From assembly GCA_964497585.1 (NCBI GenBank), contig CAZCDS010000008.1, positions 62,001-126,000 of the forward strand: 64,000 bases of DNA, read 5' to 3'. Within the stretch, counting starts at the first letter, position 1, and each line of letters starts with the position of its first letter. The translations under genes and the position numbers were made by a program. Of the stretch, positions 27,909 to 37,958 are shown one piece after another. A model generated the notes under the pieces. That model worked only from the letters and a program-made list of their open reading frames with translations, ran no database searches and had not been told where the DNA came from. The DNA comes from CAZCDS01 sp964497585. GTDB taxonomy: Bacteria > Desulfobacterota > Desulfomonilia > Desulfomonilales > Desulfomonilaceae.

Positions 27909-29321
27909 TTATGGAACCGCGATCTTTATCCTGATCTTCAGAGACTCCCAGTACATTTCCAGTGCCGTCCCGTACGTACCGAGAGAAAAGTACACGCTTG
28001 CCATGTTGGCGAGTGTGACACGCTCCTGCCTTGCGGCCCCGATCTTCCGGAATATCCCCAGGGCTTTCTCGTAATGCGCCAATGCCTTCCTGTAGTGACC
28101 GAGCTTGTCGTATGCCAGGCCTATGTTGTTCAGCGTTTCCCCTTCGCCACTCTTGTCACCGGCCTCCCGGGATCTCGTAAGCGCCTTCTGGTAGTAAGTC
28201 AGAGCCTCCCTATACTTTCCTAGATTTGCGTAGGCCGATGCGATGTTGTTCAGTGCGCCACCCTCGCCAGTGACGTCACCAACTTTCCGACTGATCGCCA
28301 GGGCTTCCTCGAAGTACGACAATGCTTTCTTGTGCTTACCGAGTGCGCCGTACGCCAACCCGATGTCGTTCAGGGTCACTCCTTCGGTCCTTGCGTCCCC
28401 CACCTTCCGGTATATCCGCAATGCCTGCTCGTAGTATGTCAATGCCTTCTTGTATTGAGCCAACCTGCGGTGGAGCGCCCCAATCTTGTGCAGCGTCATC
28501 GCCTCGACATGCACGTCACCTGTCTTCTTGCAGATCGTCAGGGACCGCTCATAGTAGGACAATGCCTCCCTATGTTTGCCGAGACTGTCCTGGACCGATC
28601 CGATGCTGCGAAGCGTCTCACCCTCGAGGCTCACCGCGCCGACCTTTCTGAATATCACTAGGGCCTTTTTGTAGTATGACAGAGCCTTCTTGGTCTGACC
28701 AAGACTGCCATAAGCGGTCCCCGTGATGTAGAGCCAAAGACCCTCGCCCTCTCGATCACCAATCCGGCGGGATATGGCGAGTGCCTCCGCGAAGTACGCT
28801 AGTGCCTTCTTGAACCGCCCGAGACTCCAGAGCATGGCTCCGATGTTGCTGCGCGTCTCCGCCTCGCCCTTTCGGTCGCCTACCGCCGTGCGGATCCTCA
28901 GAGCCTCATCGTAGTAAGTCCGTGCCTGCTTGTACCGACCGAGAATCCAATAAACCTCTCCCATGCCATTGAGTGTCTCGCTCTCGCCCTTTGCGTCACC
29001 GATCTTTCTGCGCATCTCCAGGGCTTGCCCGTACCGGGCCAGCGCCTTCTGGTACCGCCCAAGATTCTGATTTATCGACCCGATTTCGTGCAGGCAGGCG
29101 GCCTTTTCCTTTTCCATCCGCAGGCGGTCGAAGATCGTCAACGCGCGGTCGAGCTTTTCGAGAGCGCTTTGTCGGTCTTTTTTGGAACGTGGGTTTTCCT
29201 GGAGCTTCTTGGCTTGGTCAAAGAGCGCGGTGGCCTGCTCCTTGTCGTCAGACAGGCTGGCCGACGGCAGGAGAAGGAGTCCGACCAGAAGGATTGCCAA
29301 CAGGATGGGAGTTCGCTTCAT
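27909..29321 (-). CDS. Secreted tandem-TPR protein (kinesin-light-chain-like repeats)
   Basis: A signal peptide (MKRTPILLAILLVGLLLLPSASLS) is followed by about ten consecutive 40-residue TPR units filling most of the 470 residues. The units share an internal pattern of the form GD..GE..TL..IG.AY..LG.Y.KAL.YYE.AL.I.RK, typical of TPR_12/kinesin light-chain repeats. No catalytic domain is present, so it is probably a periplasmic scaffold for protein-protein contacts. The high similarity among units suggests recent repeat duplication. GGAGAG precedes the ATG. It stands alone, convergent with the thioesterase gene. Confidence 0.88.
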   Translation of the reverse strand: MKRTPILLAILLVGLLLLPSASLSDDKEQATALFDQAKKLQENPRSKKDRQSALEKLDRALTIFDRLRMEKEKAACLHEIGSINQNLGRYQKALARYGQALEMRRKIGDAKGESETLNGMGEVYWILGRYKQARTYYDEALRIRTAVGDRKGEAETRSNIGAMLWSLGRFKKALAYFAEALAISRRIGDREGEGLWLYITGTAYGSLGQTKKALSYYKKALVIFRKVGAVSLEGETLRSIGSVQDSLGKHREALSYYERSLTICKKTGDVHVEAMTLHKIGALHRRLAQYKKALTYYEQALRIYRKVGDARTEGVTLNDIGLAYGALGKHKKALSYFEEALAISRKVGDVTGEGGALNNIASAYANLGKYREALTYYQKALTRSREAGDKSGEGETLNNIGLAYDKLGHYRKALAHYEKALGIFRKIGAARQERVTLANMASVYFSLGTYGTALEMYWESLKIRIKIAVP

Positions 29322-29581
29322 CGATTCTCTCCAGGAAGGTTTCGCCGAAGATTCTAGCCTCCTGCGTTGACATCCACGGGGACGCAGACGGAGCCTGCCA
29401 TGGGCGCAAAGTGTGGCAGGGTCCTTGGAATAGTAGCCCCGAGGGTGCCACTGACCACACCGAAACGCGGTCGGTGTTTTCGTGCGAGGATAGTCCCGTA
29501 TTCCATCTCAACGGTGTGCAATCCGATGGAGGGACTAGCCGTCTCCCATAATGGTCTGGAGAGAGTCTCCGTGGGTCGGTC

Positions 29582-31498
29582 TCAGAGGGCCACGCTGGGG
29601 AACAGCTCCTCCCGCGTGTGGGGGAAGAAGAGCGCGGCCATGAAATTGTCCATGTACGTATGATCCTCGGAAAGCTCCACGTTCATCATGTTGCGGGCTA
29701 TCACTCTGGATTTGTCGTACAGGCTTCGGTCGATGGCGGCCAGGCGAGCCCCGATGAGCGAGCTGTTCCCGATAAAGGAGAACTTGTCCCGGGGTATGTC
29801 GGGCAACAGGCCGATGGTCACTGCGTGCTCGAGATTGATGAAGCTCCCGAACGCTCCTGCGATGACGACCCGGTCCAGCGCGTCGACGGTCAGTCCGATC
29901 TTGCTCAGCAGGCACGTGTACCCCGAGAACATAGCGGCTTTCGCCCGGATGATGTTGTCCAGGTCGACCTCGGTGAGCACGATATCCGTGTCGAGTCCCG
30001 ACTCCGCCGCGCGGCAGATCACGTATTCCCGTCCGCTCCTGCCTTCCCGAACCCGGTCCGAGTTCAGGTCTTCCGAAAACTTCCCGTTCTGAAGGAGAAC
30101 TCCTGTGCGGAGCAATTGAGAGATGATGTTGATGATCCCTGACCCGCAAATGCCGATTGCGGGTTTGGTACCGATCGTCTTGATCATCGGATCGAACGTT
30201 TCCGGGTCGATGAGAATTCCTTCAATCGCGCCCGGTGCGGCCCGCATACCGTACTCCAGGCCACCGCCTTCGAATGCCGGGCCCGCGGAACAGGACGCGG
30301 TCATCAGCAGATCCTTGTTTCCTGCAACGATCTCACCGTTGGTCCCGATATCGATGAAGAGAATTGTTTCGTCAGAATCCCACATACCGTTGGCGAGCAC
30401 TCCGCTTACGATGTCTCCGCCCACGTAGGAAGCCACACCGGGGAAGACCCTCACCGGAGAGCGTGGGGGCATGTTCAAGCCGAGCGCCCCGGCCGGAACC
30501 GGTCCGATGTTCTGGGCCACCGGTACGTAGGGAGATTCACGGAGAAACTTGGGATAGAGTCCAAGAAAGAGATGGGTCATCACGGTGTTTCCCGCGGACA
30601 CCATGTAGCAGAGGTTGTCGAGCGACTGCCCGCTTTTCTCGAGGAGTTCGTCGATGATCTGATTTATGCCTTTGACGACCTCCTGCTGGAGCCGGACCTG
30701 GCCGTCCCTCTTCAGCGCGAAGACAATACGGCTGATAACGTCGTCACCCATGGAGATCTGCGGGTTATACCGGGACGCGCGCGCGGTTATCTTGCCGGTC
30801 TCGAGATTGATCAGCTCTCCCCAGAGCGAGGTCGTGCCAATGTCGACCGCGAGCGCGCTCGGATGTCCGTCCCCGTGCCCCGGTCTCACCCTGGTTATCC
30901 GGTAGAGACTACCCACCATGTTCGGGAGGTCCTCGGTCTGCAGGGAAACCGTGATCTTCCAGTCATCCTCTCGGGCGATCACGGGGAGTTCCTTGATCAC
31001 CTCGAGGTCAGCCGTCACTGGGGTAATCTCATGATCAACCTTTAGCGTGCGTGCGACTCTCTCGTAATCGCTGATATTGTCTTCCCCCGAGGGAATGACC
31101 GCCTCCATGAGCACCTGGACGGCCATGGGATTGAGCTCCGGAACAATGGGTGACTCCATGGGCAAGGCGGTCAGGCGCATGCGATCGGCTTCGTCCCTGG
31201 GAATGACCTTCCTGCCGACCTTGGCCTCGGGCACCTCCACGGTAACGTCGCCCGTAAGGCGGGCCTGGCACGCGAGAACGTAGCCTTGGGCCCGAGCCTC
31301 CCGATCGATCTTGTCGATCTTGAGCGTCTCGACAGACCCTTCGGCTATTCTGACCTTACACTGACCGCATGCCCCCGATCCGCCACAGGAGGCCGGGATA
31401 AAAACACCTGCCGCCAAAGCCACGTCAAGCAGCAACTGTCCTATCTCGGCATCCACCGTGACTTCGTCAGGTAGAAAGGTGACTCGGGCTTTCTCCAA
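29582..31498 (-). CDS. [2Fe-2S] ferredoxin-ASKHA protein, corrinoid activator-like (RamA/RACo, DUF4445 type)
   Basis: A 638-residue protein. An N-terminal plant-type [2Fe-2S] domain has C38, C44, C47 and C77 (CGGSGACGQC plus VLACQA). A linker (about 95-230) leads into a long ASKHA ATPase-like C-terminal domain with AVDIGTTSLWGELI, LFIDIGTNGEIV and GICGSGIINIISQLL. This is the architecture of ATP-dependent reductive activators of corrinoid proteins. TTG 31498 is taken as start because GGAGGAG lies 8 nt upstream and translation then begins directly at the ferredoxin domain; an in-frame ATG at 31624 would add 42 poorly conserved residues. No corrinoid protein or methyltransferase gene is nearby, so the partner is elsewhere. 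Confidence 0.88.
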   Translation of the reverse strand: MEKARVTFLPDEVTVDAEIGQLLLDVALAAGVFIPASCGGSGACGQCKVRIAEGSVETLKIDKIDREARAQGYVLACQARLTGDVTVEVPEAKVGRKVIPRDEADRMRLTALPMESPIVPELNPMAVQVLMEAVIPSGEDNISDYERVARTLKVDHEITPVTADLEVIKELPVIAREDDWKITVSLQTEDLPNMVGSLYRITRVRPGHGDGHPSALAVDIGTTSLWGELINLETGKITARASRYNPQISMGDDVISRIVFALKRDGQVRLQQEVVKGINQIIDELLEKSGQSLDNLCYMVSAGNTVMTHLFLGLYPKFLRESPYVPVAQNIGPVPAGALGLNMPPRSPVRVFPGVASYVGGDIVSGVLANGMWDSDETILFIDIGTNGEIVAGNKDLLMTASCSAGPAFEGGGLEYGMRAAPGAIEGILIDPETFDPMIKTIGTKPAIGICGSGIINIISQLLRTGVLLQNGKFSEDLNSDRVREGRSGREYVICRAAESGLDTDIVLTEVDLDNIIRAKAAMFSGYTCLLSKIGLTVDALDRVVIAGAFGSFINLEHAVTIGLLPDIPRDKFSFIGNSSLIGARLAAIDRSLYDKSRVIARNMMNVELSEDHTYMDNFMAALFFPHTREELFPSVAL

Positions 31499-31677
31499 TT
31501 CTACTCCTCCGCAGGCCGGCTGAACCGGCCGCCCTTTTCCCCACTGGCTAAGCTGATCGAAAAATAGTATATTAACATTAGGGATGAGTTTGTCAAAATC
31601 GTCCGTCAAACATTTGGACGCCACGTGTGAACTTCACGGAGGCATGAGGAGGACCATCGACCCGTGGGCGGTAGGCA

Positions 31678-32319
31678 ATGAGTTTTGATGTTTGCGAAAT
31701 ATTCCACAGCATCCAGGGAGAATCGTCCTATGTGGGCCTGCCTTGCGCCTTTGTCCGGCTGGCCGGCTGTAACCTCCGGTGCCGATACTGTGACACCCCC
31801 TACGCGCTCGACCCGGGCACGGAGATGTCTCTGGACGAGATAGTCGAAGAGACGCTCTCATATGGAACGGAAATCGTGGAGATTACCGGCGGCGAGCCAT
31901 TGATTCAGGAGTCAACTCCCGACTTGGCCGAGGCTTTCCTCAAGCGTGGCCGGCGCGTGCTCGTGGAGACCAACGGTTCACTGGATATCTCTATGCTTCA
32001 CAAGGACGTCATAAAAATAATGGACATAAAATGCCCGTCGAGCGGCGAGAACCATCAAACACTCTGGGAAAATGCGTGGAAACTCTCCCGGCGCGATGAA
32101 GTGAAATTCGTTGTAGCAGACCGCCACGACTACGAGTGGGCCAGGGGCATCATCAGGGACCGATTCGGAATAAACAAGGTGAGAATCCTTCTGTCAACGG
32201 TTTTCGGAGAACTTCCCCCACGCCATCTCGTCCAGTGGATGCTCGAAGACAAGCTGATCGCCAGGTTCCAACTCCAGATCCACAAAGTCATTTGGCCCCA
32301 CCGTTCCCGGGGGGTCTAA
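31678..32319 (+). CDS. queE: 7-carboxy-7-deazaguanine synthase (radical SAM)
   Basis: A 213-residue radical SAM enzyme starting MSFDVCEIFHSIQGES. The cluster cysteines are C31, C35 and C38 in CNLRCRYCDT, a CX3CX2C spacing, and EITGGEP binds SAM. QueE converts 6-carboxytetrahydropterin to 7-carboxy-7-deazaguanine on the way to preQ0 and queuosine. queC follows 23 bp downstream, confirming the assignment. queD and queF are not in the window. Confidence 0.95.
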   Translation: MSFDVCEIFHSIQGESSYVGLPCAFVRLAGCNLRCRYCDTPYALDPGTEMSLDEIVEETLSYGTEIVEITGGEPLIQESTPDLAEAFLKRGRRVLVETNGSLDISMLHKDVIKIMDIKCPSSGENHQTLWENAWKLSRRDEVKFVVADRHDYEWARGIIRDRFGINKVRILLSTVFGELPPRHLVQWMLEDKLIARFQLQIHKVIWPHRSRGV

Positions 32320-32342
32320 CCCCATCAAAAGAGGAAATCCCG

Positions 32343-33026
32343 ATGGCTCCCAGAGCCGTTGTGCTGCTGAGCGGAGGACTCGACTCCACCACGACGCTGG
32401 CGGTGGCGGTATCGGAAGGATATGAAGCGTACGCAATCACCTTCGATTACGGACAGCGACACGGCATCGAATTGGAGGCGGCCCACCGTGCGGCAACGAG
32501 TCTCGGCGCGAGAAAACATCTGATCGTTTCCGTGGATCTGGGTGTCATCGGAGCGTCAGCGCTCACCGCGGACCTGCACGTTCCCAAGGCTCGGTCCCTT
32601 GACGAGATCGCGGAGGGGATACCGGTGACGTACGTCCCCGCAAGGAACACGGTCTTCCTGTCGCTCGCCCTGGCATGGGCCGAGGCCGTTTCTGCGGCCG
32701 ACATTTTCATCGGGATCAATGCACTCGACTACTCGGGCTACCCTGACTGCCGCCCCGAATTCATCCGGGCATTCGAAGAGACGGCCAACCTCGGCACCAA
32801 AGCGGGAGTGCAGGGCCGGAGATTTCGAATCCATGCGCCGCTGATCTCGATGACAAAGGGTGAGATAGTCCGACGGGGCCTGGAACTCGGTGTGGACTAT
32901 TCCATTACCCACAGTTGTTATGACCCGTTGCCTGACGGAAAGCCCTGCGGGTCGTGCGACTCGTGTCTGCTCAGGCGCAAGGGCTTTGAAGAAGCAGGAG
33001 TCGCGGATCCCCTTACTTCGAAGTGA
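32343..33026 (+). CDS. queC: 7-cyano-7-deazaguanine (preQ0) synthase
   Basis: A 227-residue PP-loop ATPase with SGGLDS at residues 10-15, the family stretch ITFDYGQRHGIELEAA, and a C-terminal zinc site (CYDPLPDGKPCGSCDSC). It turns 7-carboxy-7-deazaguanine, ATP and ammonia into preQ0. The reading frame is open further upstream inside queE, but ATG 32343 has GAGGAAA just ahead and matches the family N-terminus. It forms a two-gene unit with queE. Confidence 0.96.
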   Translation: MAPRAVVLLSGGLDSTTTLAVAVSEGYEAYAITFDYGQRHGIELEAAHRAATSLGARKHLIVSVDLGVIGASALTADLHVPKARSLDEIAEGIPVTYVPARNTVFLSLALAWAEAVSAADIFIGINALDYSGYPDCRPEFIRAFEETANLGTKAGVQGRRFRIHAPLISMTKGEIVRRGLELGVDYSITHSCYDPLPDGKPCGSCDSCLLRRKGFEEAGVADPLTSK

Positions 33027-33201
33027 AGACCTTCCTCCAATCCGCCTGCACTTCGCCCTACTACCCCTCGAATCCCTTTTGTTCTGTCAAGGCGTGCCTG
33101 ACACCACTGCGCTGGGCGCGGCTCTGCCGCTTGCCCCCGGCAGTGCGAGTCCCTCTCGATTGGTAAAGATGCGCACGGAGCGCTTGATGTGCGTTAAGTG
33201 G

Positions 33202-34301
33202 TTAGAAGGTCAGTATACCTTTGATTCCGATGTTCAACGAATATTCGCTCAGACCTGATTCTCGACTACTTCCGGAAGCGCCGTAAAAGTCCGGTGGAAA
33301 GATAAAGACTGGTACGCCTAAGGGTGTAAACCTCCCTCCGCTGCTCTTCCCTGCCAGGTCCACGTTACCTCCCCCCGGGATGCTCATCCACGTCCCCTGC
33401 ACCCAGCACGTGAGCCCGAAGGCACCGGACAGATCGAAGTCATATTCGAAGCTACCGTCAAGATAGAGCCCTGCATTCGCGAAGGTGTAGCGGGCCTCCT
33501 CAGAAATGCCAAATCGTCTTAAACGCCACAAATTGCGGGAGGCATTATACAGTCCGCCGTCATTCAGCCGTATTGGCGCGGTGACTGTTGCCCCTACCAG
33601 ACCGATTCTGAATGTGCTCTGATAGGCCCCCCCATTCAATGTGATACCCACGTAGGGAACAGTGAGATTGACCTGGAGGTCTCCCCCAAGGTCAACCGAG
33701 TTATCATAGCCCAGAGCGAAACACCCGGAGCGAGGAGACGTCTAGCTGGGTGGCTGTAACTTGCCCCGCCGCTTATTCGGAGGGTTGTCCGCTCGAACTT
33801 CACTCCCCCGATAAACTCCATATCATAGGACCTTCTGAAGGCTCCCCCCAGGTCGATTTGCCACCACTGGAGGCCCGTCCCGTCCCAGCTGTGCGACATC
33901 TCCGTGAGCGAACCAATGCCGGGTCCCACAGCGCTTTCCATTCCCGCGGTCGTGGGTACGCTTGCCGCGATGCTCGCGAAGAACCGAGCGCGTCGGCCGT
34001 TGCTCACCTGGAATCCGATTTCTCCAACCGCGAGATGGCCTTCCGTCAGCTTTAGCTCGAGCGGAAAGACATCGAGCAGCGAGCCCCAATTCGGCAGGAT
34101 AGTGAAAGGGCTGAGAAGCTGTTCCGGAGGGATGCCGAAATTGAGGTTGAGTCCCAGGTTCTTGTAGTAGATCTTCGACAGGGGCTGAACTTGGAGCCCG
34201 TCGAGACCGAGGCTCGATGATAGGCCCTGGGCCCAAAGCTGTCCATGAACTGCACCAAGCACCAGAACAGCCAAGACAACCACGTGTCTGCGCACTTCCA
34301 T
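33202..34301 (-). pseudogene. Frame-disrupted outer-membrane-like protein
   Basis: Two overlapping frames form one protein. The 5' part (start ATG 34301) has a signal peptide (VVVLAVLVLGAVHGQLWAQ) and glycine/aromatic-rich, strand-like segments, and stops at 33636. The 3' part continues in another frame, open from 33741 to 33202, with GYDNSVDLGGDLQVNLTVPYV and further strand patterns, and ends in a phenylalanine (GIKGILTF) as outer-membrane barrels often do. A one-base loss between 33636 and 33741 would explain it. Intact length would be about 365 residues. I cannot name the family. It could be a real pseudogene, a phase-variable gene or a sequencing error. Confidence 0.65.
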
Positions 34302-34637
34302 ACCCCGCTACCTCGCCTCAGGGAGGCGCACTCCATTCGCCTCCGCACGGCACGGGCCCGTGGGATGACAAGACTATATAGACATACTAAGAGATTCAGA
34401 GTGATGTTGCCAATACCGGGGCGGAATGTCAAGGCACTTCGTACGGAGTCCACCGCTCCCGGCCATTATCGGCCCCATCAAAATCCACGTGAGCGCGGGA
34501 GCGTCCTGCCTGCTGCGTCATCCCCGGAACTGCGGACCTCACACGTTTCCTCAGGTAGAGGAGTTGACCGGTGAGGGCCTTTTTTGCCGAAAGTCCCTCC
34601 CCAGTGAAGTGTTACAGCTCGGTTCTCTCTGTCGGCA
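34302..34637. other. Gap between acyl-CoA ligase and outer-membrane-like gene
   Basis: About 335 bp with no gene. It lies downstream of the acyl-CoA ligase (minus) and upstream of the outer-membrane-like gene (minus). An AT-rich patch around 34370-34395 may hold the promoter of the latter. Confidence 0.45.
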
Positions 34638-36380
34638 TCACGCCTTGTTTTTCTCGAGTTCTTCGTCCTTGAGCACCCGTCTCAATACCTTGCCCACAAC
34701 CGATGTGGGGAGTGACTCCCTGAACTCGATGGAACGAGGACGTTTGTACCCGGCCATGTTCTCCTTGCAGAACTGGAGTATCTCCTCTTCAGTTGCCTGT
34801 TCGCCGGGTTTGAGCTGGACGTAGGCCTTGACGTACTCGCCGGTCTTCGGGTCGGGCAGTCCGACCACGGCCGCGAGCGCAATCTTCGGGTTCTTGAAGA
34901 GAATCTCTTCCACGTCTCTTGGGTAGACGTTGAAGCCACTGACGATAATAAGGTCCTTTTTGCGGTCGGTGATGATAAGGTATCCTTCCTCGTCGAAATG
35001 GCCGATGTCGCCACTGAGAAAATAACGTCGTCCCTCGATCTCGCGAAATACCGCATCCGTTTCTTCGGGCCTATTCCAATAGCCTTTCATGATCTGGGGG
35101 CCACTGAGGGCAATCTCGCCGTCCTCACCCTGGGGTAGCTCTTTCAGGCCCGTTTCGAGATCCACGATTTTCACGTCAGTGCCCGAGACGGGAAAACCCA
35201 CGGTCCCGAACTTGCGTTTTTCAGGGGTCGTCGGATTGGTGGTCACAATGGGCGAGGTTTCGCTCAAGCCGTACCCTTCGAAAATTATGGCTCCGGTCTT
35301 CTCTTCGAACTGTTTGGCCACCTCGACCGGCATGGGAGCCCCACCAGACGCGCAGGCCACGATCGAAGAGAGGTCGAATCGATCGATAAGCGGATGGTTG
35401 GTGAAGGCTACATAAATCGTCGGAACCGCGGGAACGACGGTCGGCCGGTACTTTTGAACGGCTTTCAGCACCTCGGTGAACGGAGGGTTACCGGCTCTTG
35501 GGTCGGGGATGCAGATCAGCCGGCTCCCACTTGCAGCCGCGGAAACCATGCAAACGGTCATGCCGAAGCTGTGATACCAGGGGAGTACCCCAAGGAAGCA
35601 GTGGAATCCGCCACGCCTCATTTTTTCCAGCGGTCCGCCCGTTTCGTGGGGGACTCTCCCCCACTCGTCGAGCATCATGACGTTGGAAACGATATTGGCA
35701 TGGGTCAACGCTGCCCCTTTGGGCACTCCTGTCGTCCCGCCCGTGTAGATAATCAGGGCGATGTCTTCAAGGGGGTTGATCTCCACCGGAGGAGGGTCTG
35801 GCTTCGCGTTGGCAACCGCGTCATCGAAGAAGACGTGACCCGGCTCGTACGTTCCCGCCTTGGGAATTTTGCCGAGAAGTCCCCCGAGAAACGCTTTCAG
35901 AGGAGGCAGATAGGATTTGACCCCGCAGATAACGACGGTCTCCACATCGGTCCCTTCAATGGCCTTGACCGCCGTCGGATAGAACTGCGGGTGATCCATG
36001 CAGAACACGGCCCTGACGCCGGCGTCCTTGAGTTGGAAATTCAGCTCGGTCGCGGTGTACAGGGGATTGCAGGTCACAGCGACCGCGCCGGCCTTGAGTA
36101 TTCCGAAGTAGGTGGGAGGGTAGTGCGGAAGGTTCGGGAGAAAGATGCCAACCCGATCCCCTTTCTTAATACCGCGGGAAGCCAGGAAATTCGCGATCCT
36201 GTCCGCAGTTTCCTTGACCTGCGCGAAGGTCCTGGTCGCATCGTTGAAGATCGTGAAGACCTGGTTCGGATAATCCCGCGCGGAATCGTCAATCGCGGAA
36301 AAGACCGGGCGCTCGTACCCGGAAATCTCGTGAGGAACTCCTTCAGGCCATTTTGGGCCGTACCACGGTTTTGACTCCAT
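34638..36380 (-). CDS. fadD: Long-chain fatty acid-CoA ligase (AMP-binding)
   Basis: A 580-residue ANL-superfamily adenylate-forming ligase. The P-loop is IIYTGGTTGVPKGAALTH, the adenine-binding segment FEGYGLSETSPIV, the hinge/ATP-ribose motif YFLSGDIGHFDEEGYLIITDRKKDLI, and the C-terminal catalytic lysine region YKRPRSIEFRESLPTSVVGKVLRR. This matches FadD-type acyl-CoA synthetases; chain-length preference cannot be read. GGAGGTGGC precedes the ATG. It is monocistronic. The gene symbol is by family resemblance and not confirmed orthology. Confidence 0.9.
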   Translation of the reverse strand: MESKPWYGPKWPEGVPHEISGYERPVFSAIDDSARDYPNQVFTIFNDATRTFAQVKETADRIANFLASRGIKKGDRVGIFLPNLPHYPPTYFGILKAGAVAVTCNPLYTATELNFQLKDAGVRAVFCMDHPQFYPTAVKAIEGTDVETVVICGVKSYLPPLKAFLGGLLGKIPKAGTYEPGHVFFDDAVANAKPDPPPVEINPLEDIALIIYTGGTTGVPKGAALTHANIVSNVMMLDEWGRVPHETGGPLEKMRRGGFHCFLGVLPWYHSFGMTVCMVSAAASGSRLICIPDPRAGNPPFTEVLKAVQKYRPTVVPAVPTIYVAFTNHPLIDRFDLSSIVACASGGAPMPVEVAKQFEEKTGAIIFEGYGLSETSPIVTTNPTTPEKRKFGTVGFPVSGTDVKIVDLETGLKELPQGEDGEIALSGPQIMKGYWNRPEETDAVFREIEGRRYFLSGDIGHFDEEGYLIITDRKKDLIIVSGFNVYPRDVEEILFKNPKIALAAVVGLPDPKTGEYVKAYVQLKPGEQATEEEILQFCKENMAGYKRPRSIEFRESLPTSVVGKVLRRVLKDEELEKNKA

Positions 36381-36623
36381 CTTGCCACCTCCGGGAATCT
36401 CAGTCCATTAGATGCGAGGAAATGCCGAACATTATGCCGTAATTCTCAGACCTTAGCAATACTTGAAAAAGTGTCAGACCCTGTGCCTTTGCGGAACGAT
36501 TAACTCGCTAACATCATTTGGTTATCAGTGCTAAAGGTGGGAGACGAATGACTGAGGCCGTGCCGCAATTTCCTTGAGTTCAGGCGTCATCGCGAAGATA
36601 ATGCCTATTTGAGGCTCGCCGAC

Positions 36624-37958
36624 ATGACCCTGACGTCCCACAGACAGGCCGGAATCCACGAGCGTCCAGCAGAATTGCTCCAAGAACTTATCCGGTTTGA
36701 CACGACCAATCCGCCGGGCAACGAGGTGGAATGCATCAAATATGTCGACGCACTCCTCATTGGGGCTGGAATCGAAACCAACCTGATTTTCAAGGACCCG
36801 AACCGGCCAAACGTAGTCGCACGGCTCAAGGGGGAAGGCGCGGCATCTCCCCTTCTGCTCTACGGACACGTTGATGTCGTCACCACCGCGGGCCAGCAGT
36901 GGACTCATCCGCCTTTCGAGGGCCGGATAGTCGACGGATTCGTCTGGGGTCGCGGAGCGCTCGATATGAAGGGGGGATTGGCCATGATGCTGGCCGCCAT
37001 CCTCCGTGCCAAGGCTGAAGGGTTCCGGCCTGCCGGGGACATCATCCTGGCTGTACTCAGCGACGAAGAGACCGGTGGAGACTTTGGCGCCAGATACCTT
37101 GTGGAAAACCATGCGCATCTTTTCACGGGAACGCGATACGCCATTGGGGAGTTTGGCGGCTTTTCCATGCCGATAGCAGAGGAGATTTTCTACCCCATTC
37201 AGATCGGGGAAAAGCAGATTTGCTGGATGAAGGCCACATTGAGAGGGCCCGCGGGACACGGCTCCCACCCTATCCGAGGAGGGGCCATGGCCAAGCTGGG
37301 ACGATTACTAGTACAGCTTAACGAACTCCGACTCCCCGTTCGCATCACGCCTGTGCCGCGCCTGATGATCGAAGCCATGGCCTCGGTTCTCCCGTTTCCC
37401 CAGGGGCTTATTCTTCGACGCGTGCTCAATCCGCGGCTCACCGACCGGCTGCTGAATCGGCTCGGCCATGGGGGACAGTTTTTCGAGCCGATGCTCAGAA
37501 ATACCGTCAATGCCACTGTGGTACGTGGAGGCGAGAAGATCAACGTGATCCCAAGCGAGGTGACCCTTGAACTTGATGGGCGCCTCGTTCCCGGCTGCGT
37601 TCCCGAGGATTTGATCGCTGAGCTGAAACCGATCCTGGGTGACGACACGGAAATCGAAGTGCTCAGATACGAGCCCGGCCCCGGAGAACCCGACATGGGA
37701 CTGTTCGATAGGCTGGCCGATACGATACGGGCCGCGGAACCCGAAGCGAGACCGTTGCCCTTCATGTTGACCGGATGCACCGACGCGCGCTTCTTTTACC
37801 GCTTGGGCATTCAAACCTATGGATTCATGCCGATGAAATTGCCTGAAGACTTCCCGTTCACCCGCGCAATTCATGCAGCAGACGAGCGGATTCCGGTAGA
37901 CTCGGTTATCTTCGGGTCCAACCTGATGTTCAATTTGCTCCAGTCCTACAAGGGTTGA
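36624..37958 (+). CDS. M20 family metallopeptidase (ArgE/DapE/CPG2-like)
   Basis: About 444 residues. Metal ligands lie in GHVDVV (H82, D84) and WGRGALDMKGG; DEETGG carries the general-base glutamate. A dimerisation domain is inserted before the C-terminal HAADERIP ligand. These enzymes remove an N-acyl or C-terminal amino acid. The length and motif set fit the ArgE/DapE/carboxypeptidase G2 group without distinguishing among them. ATG 36624 is preferred to TTG 36609 because GAGG lies about 9 nt upstream. It is divergent from the acyl-CoA ligase. Confidence 0.88.
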   Translation: MTLTSHRQAGIHERPAELLQELIRFDTTNPPGNEVECIKYVDALLIGAGIETNLIFKDPNRPNVVARLKGEGAASPLLLYGHVDVVTTAGQQWTHPPFEGRIVDGFVWGRGALDMKGGLAMMLAAILRAKAEGFRPAGDIILAVLSDEETGGDFGARYLVENHAHLFTGTRYAIGEFGGFSMPIAEEIFYPIQIGEKQICWMKATLRGPAGHGSHPIRGGAMAKLGRLLVQLNELRLPVRITPVPRLMIEAMASVLPFPQGLILRRVLNPRLTDRLLNRLGHGGQFFEPMLRNTVNATVVRGGEKINVIPSEVTLELDGRLVPGCVPEDLIAELKPILGDDTEIEVLRYEPGPGEPDMGLFDRLADTIRAAEPEARPLPFMLTGCTDARFFYRLGIQTYGFMPMKLPEDFPFTRAIHAADERIPVDSVIFGSNLMFNLLQSYKG

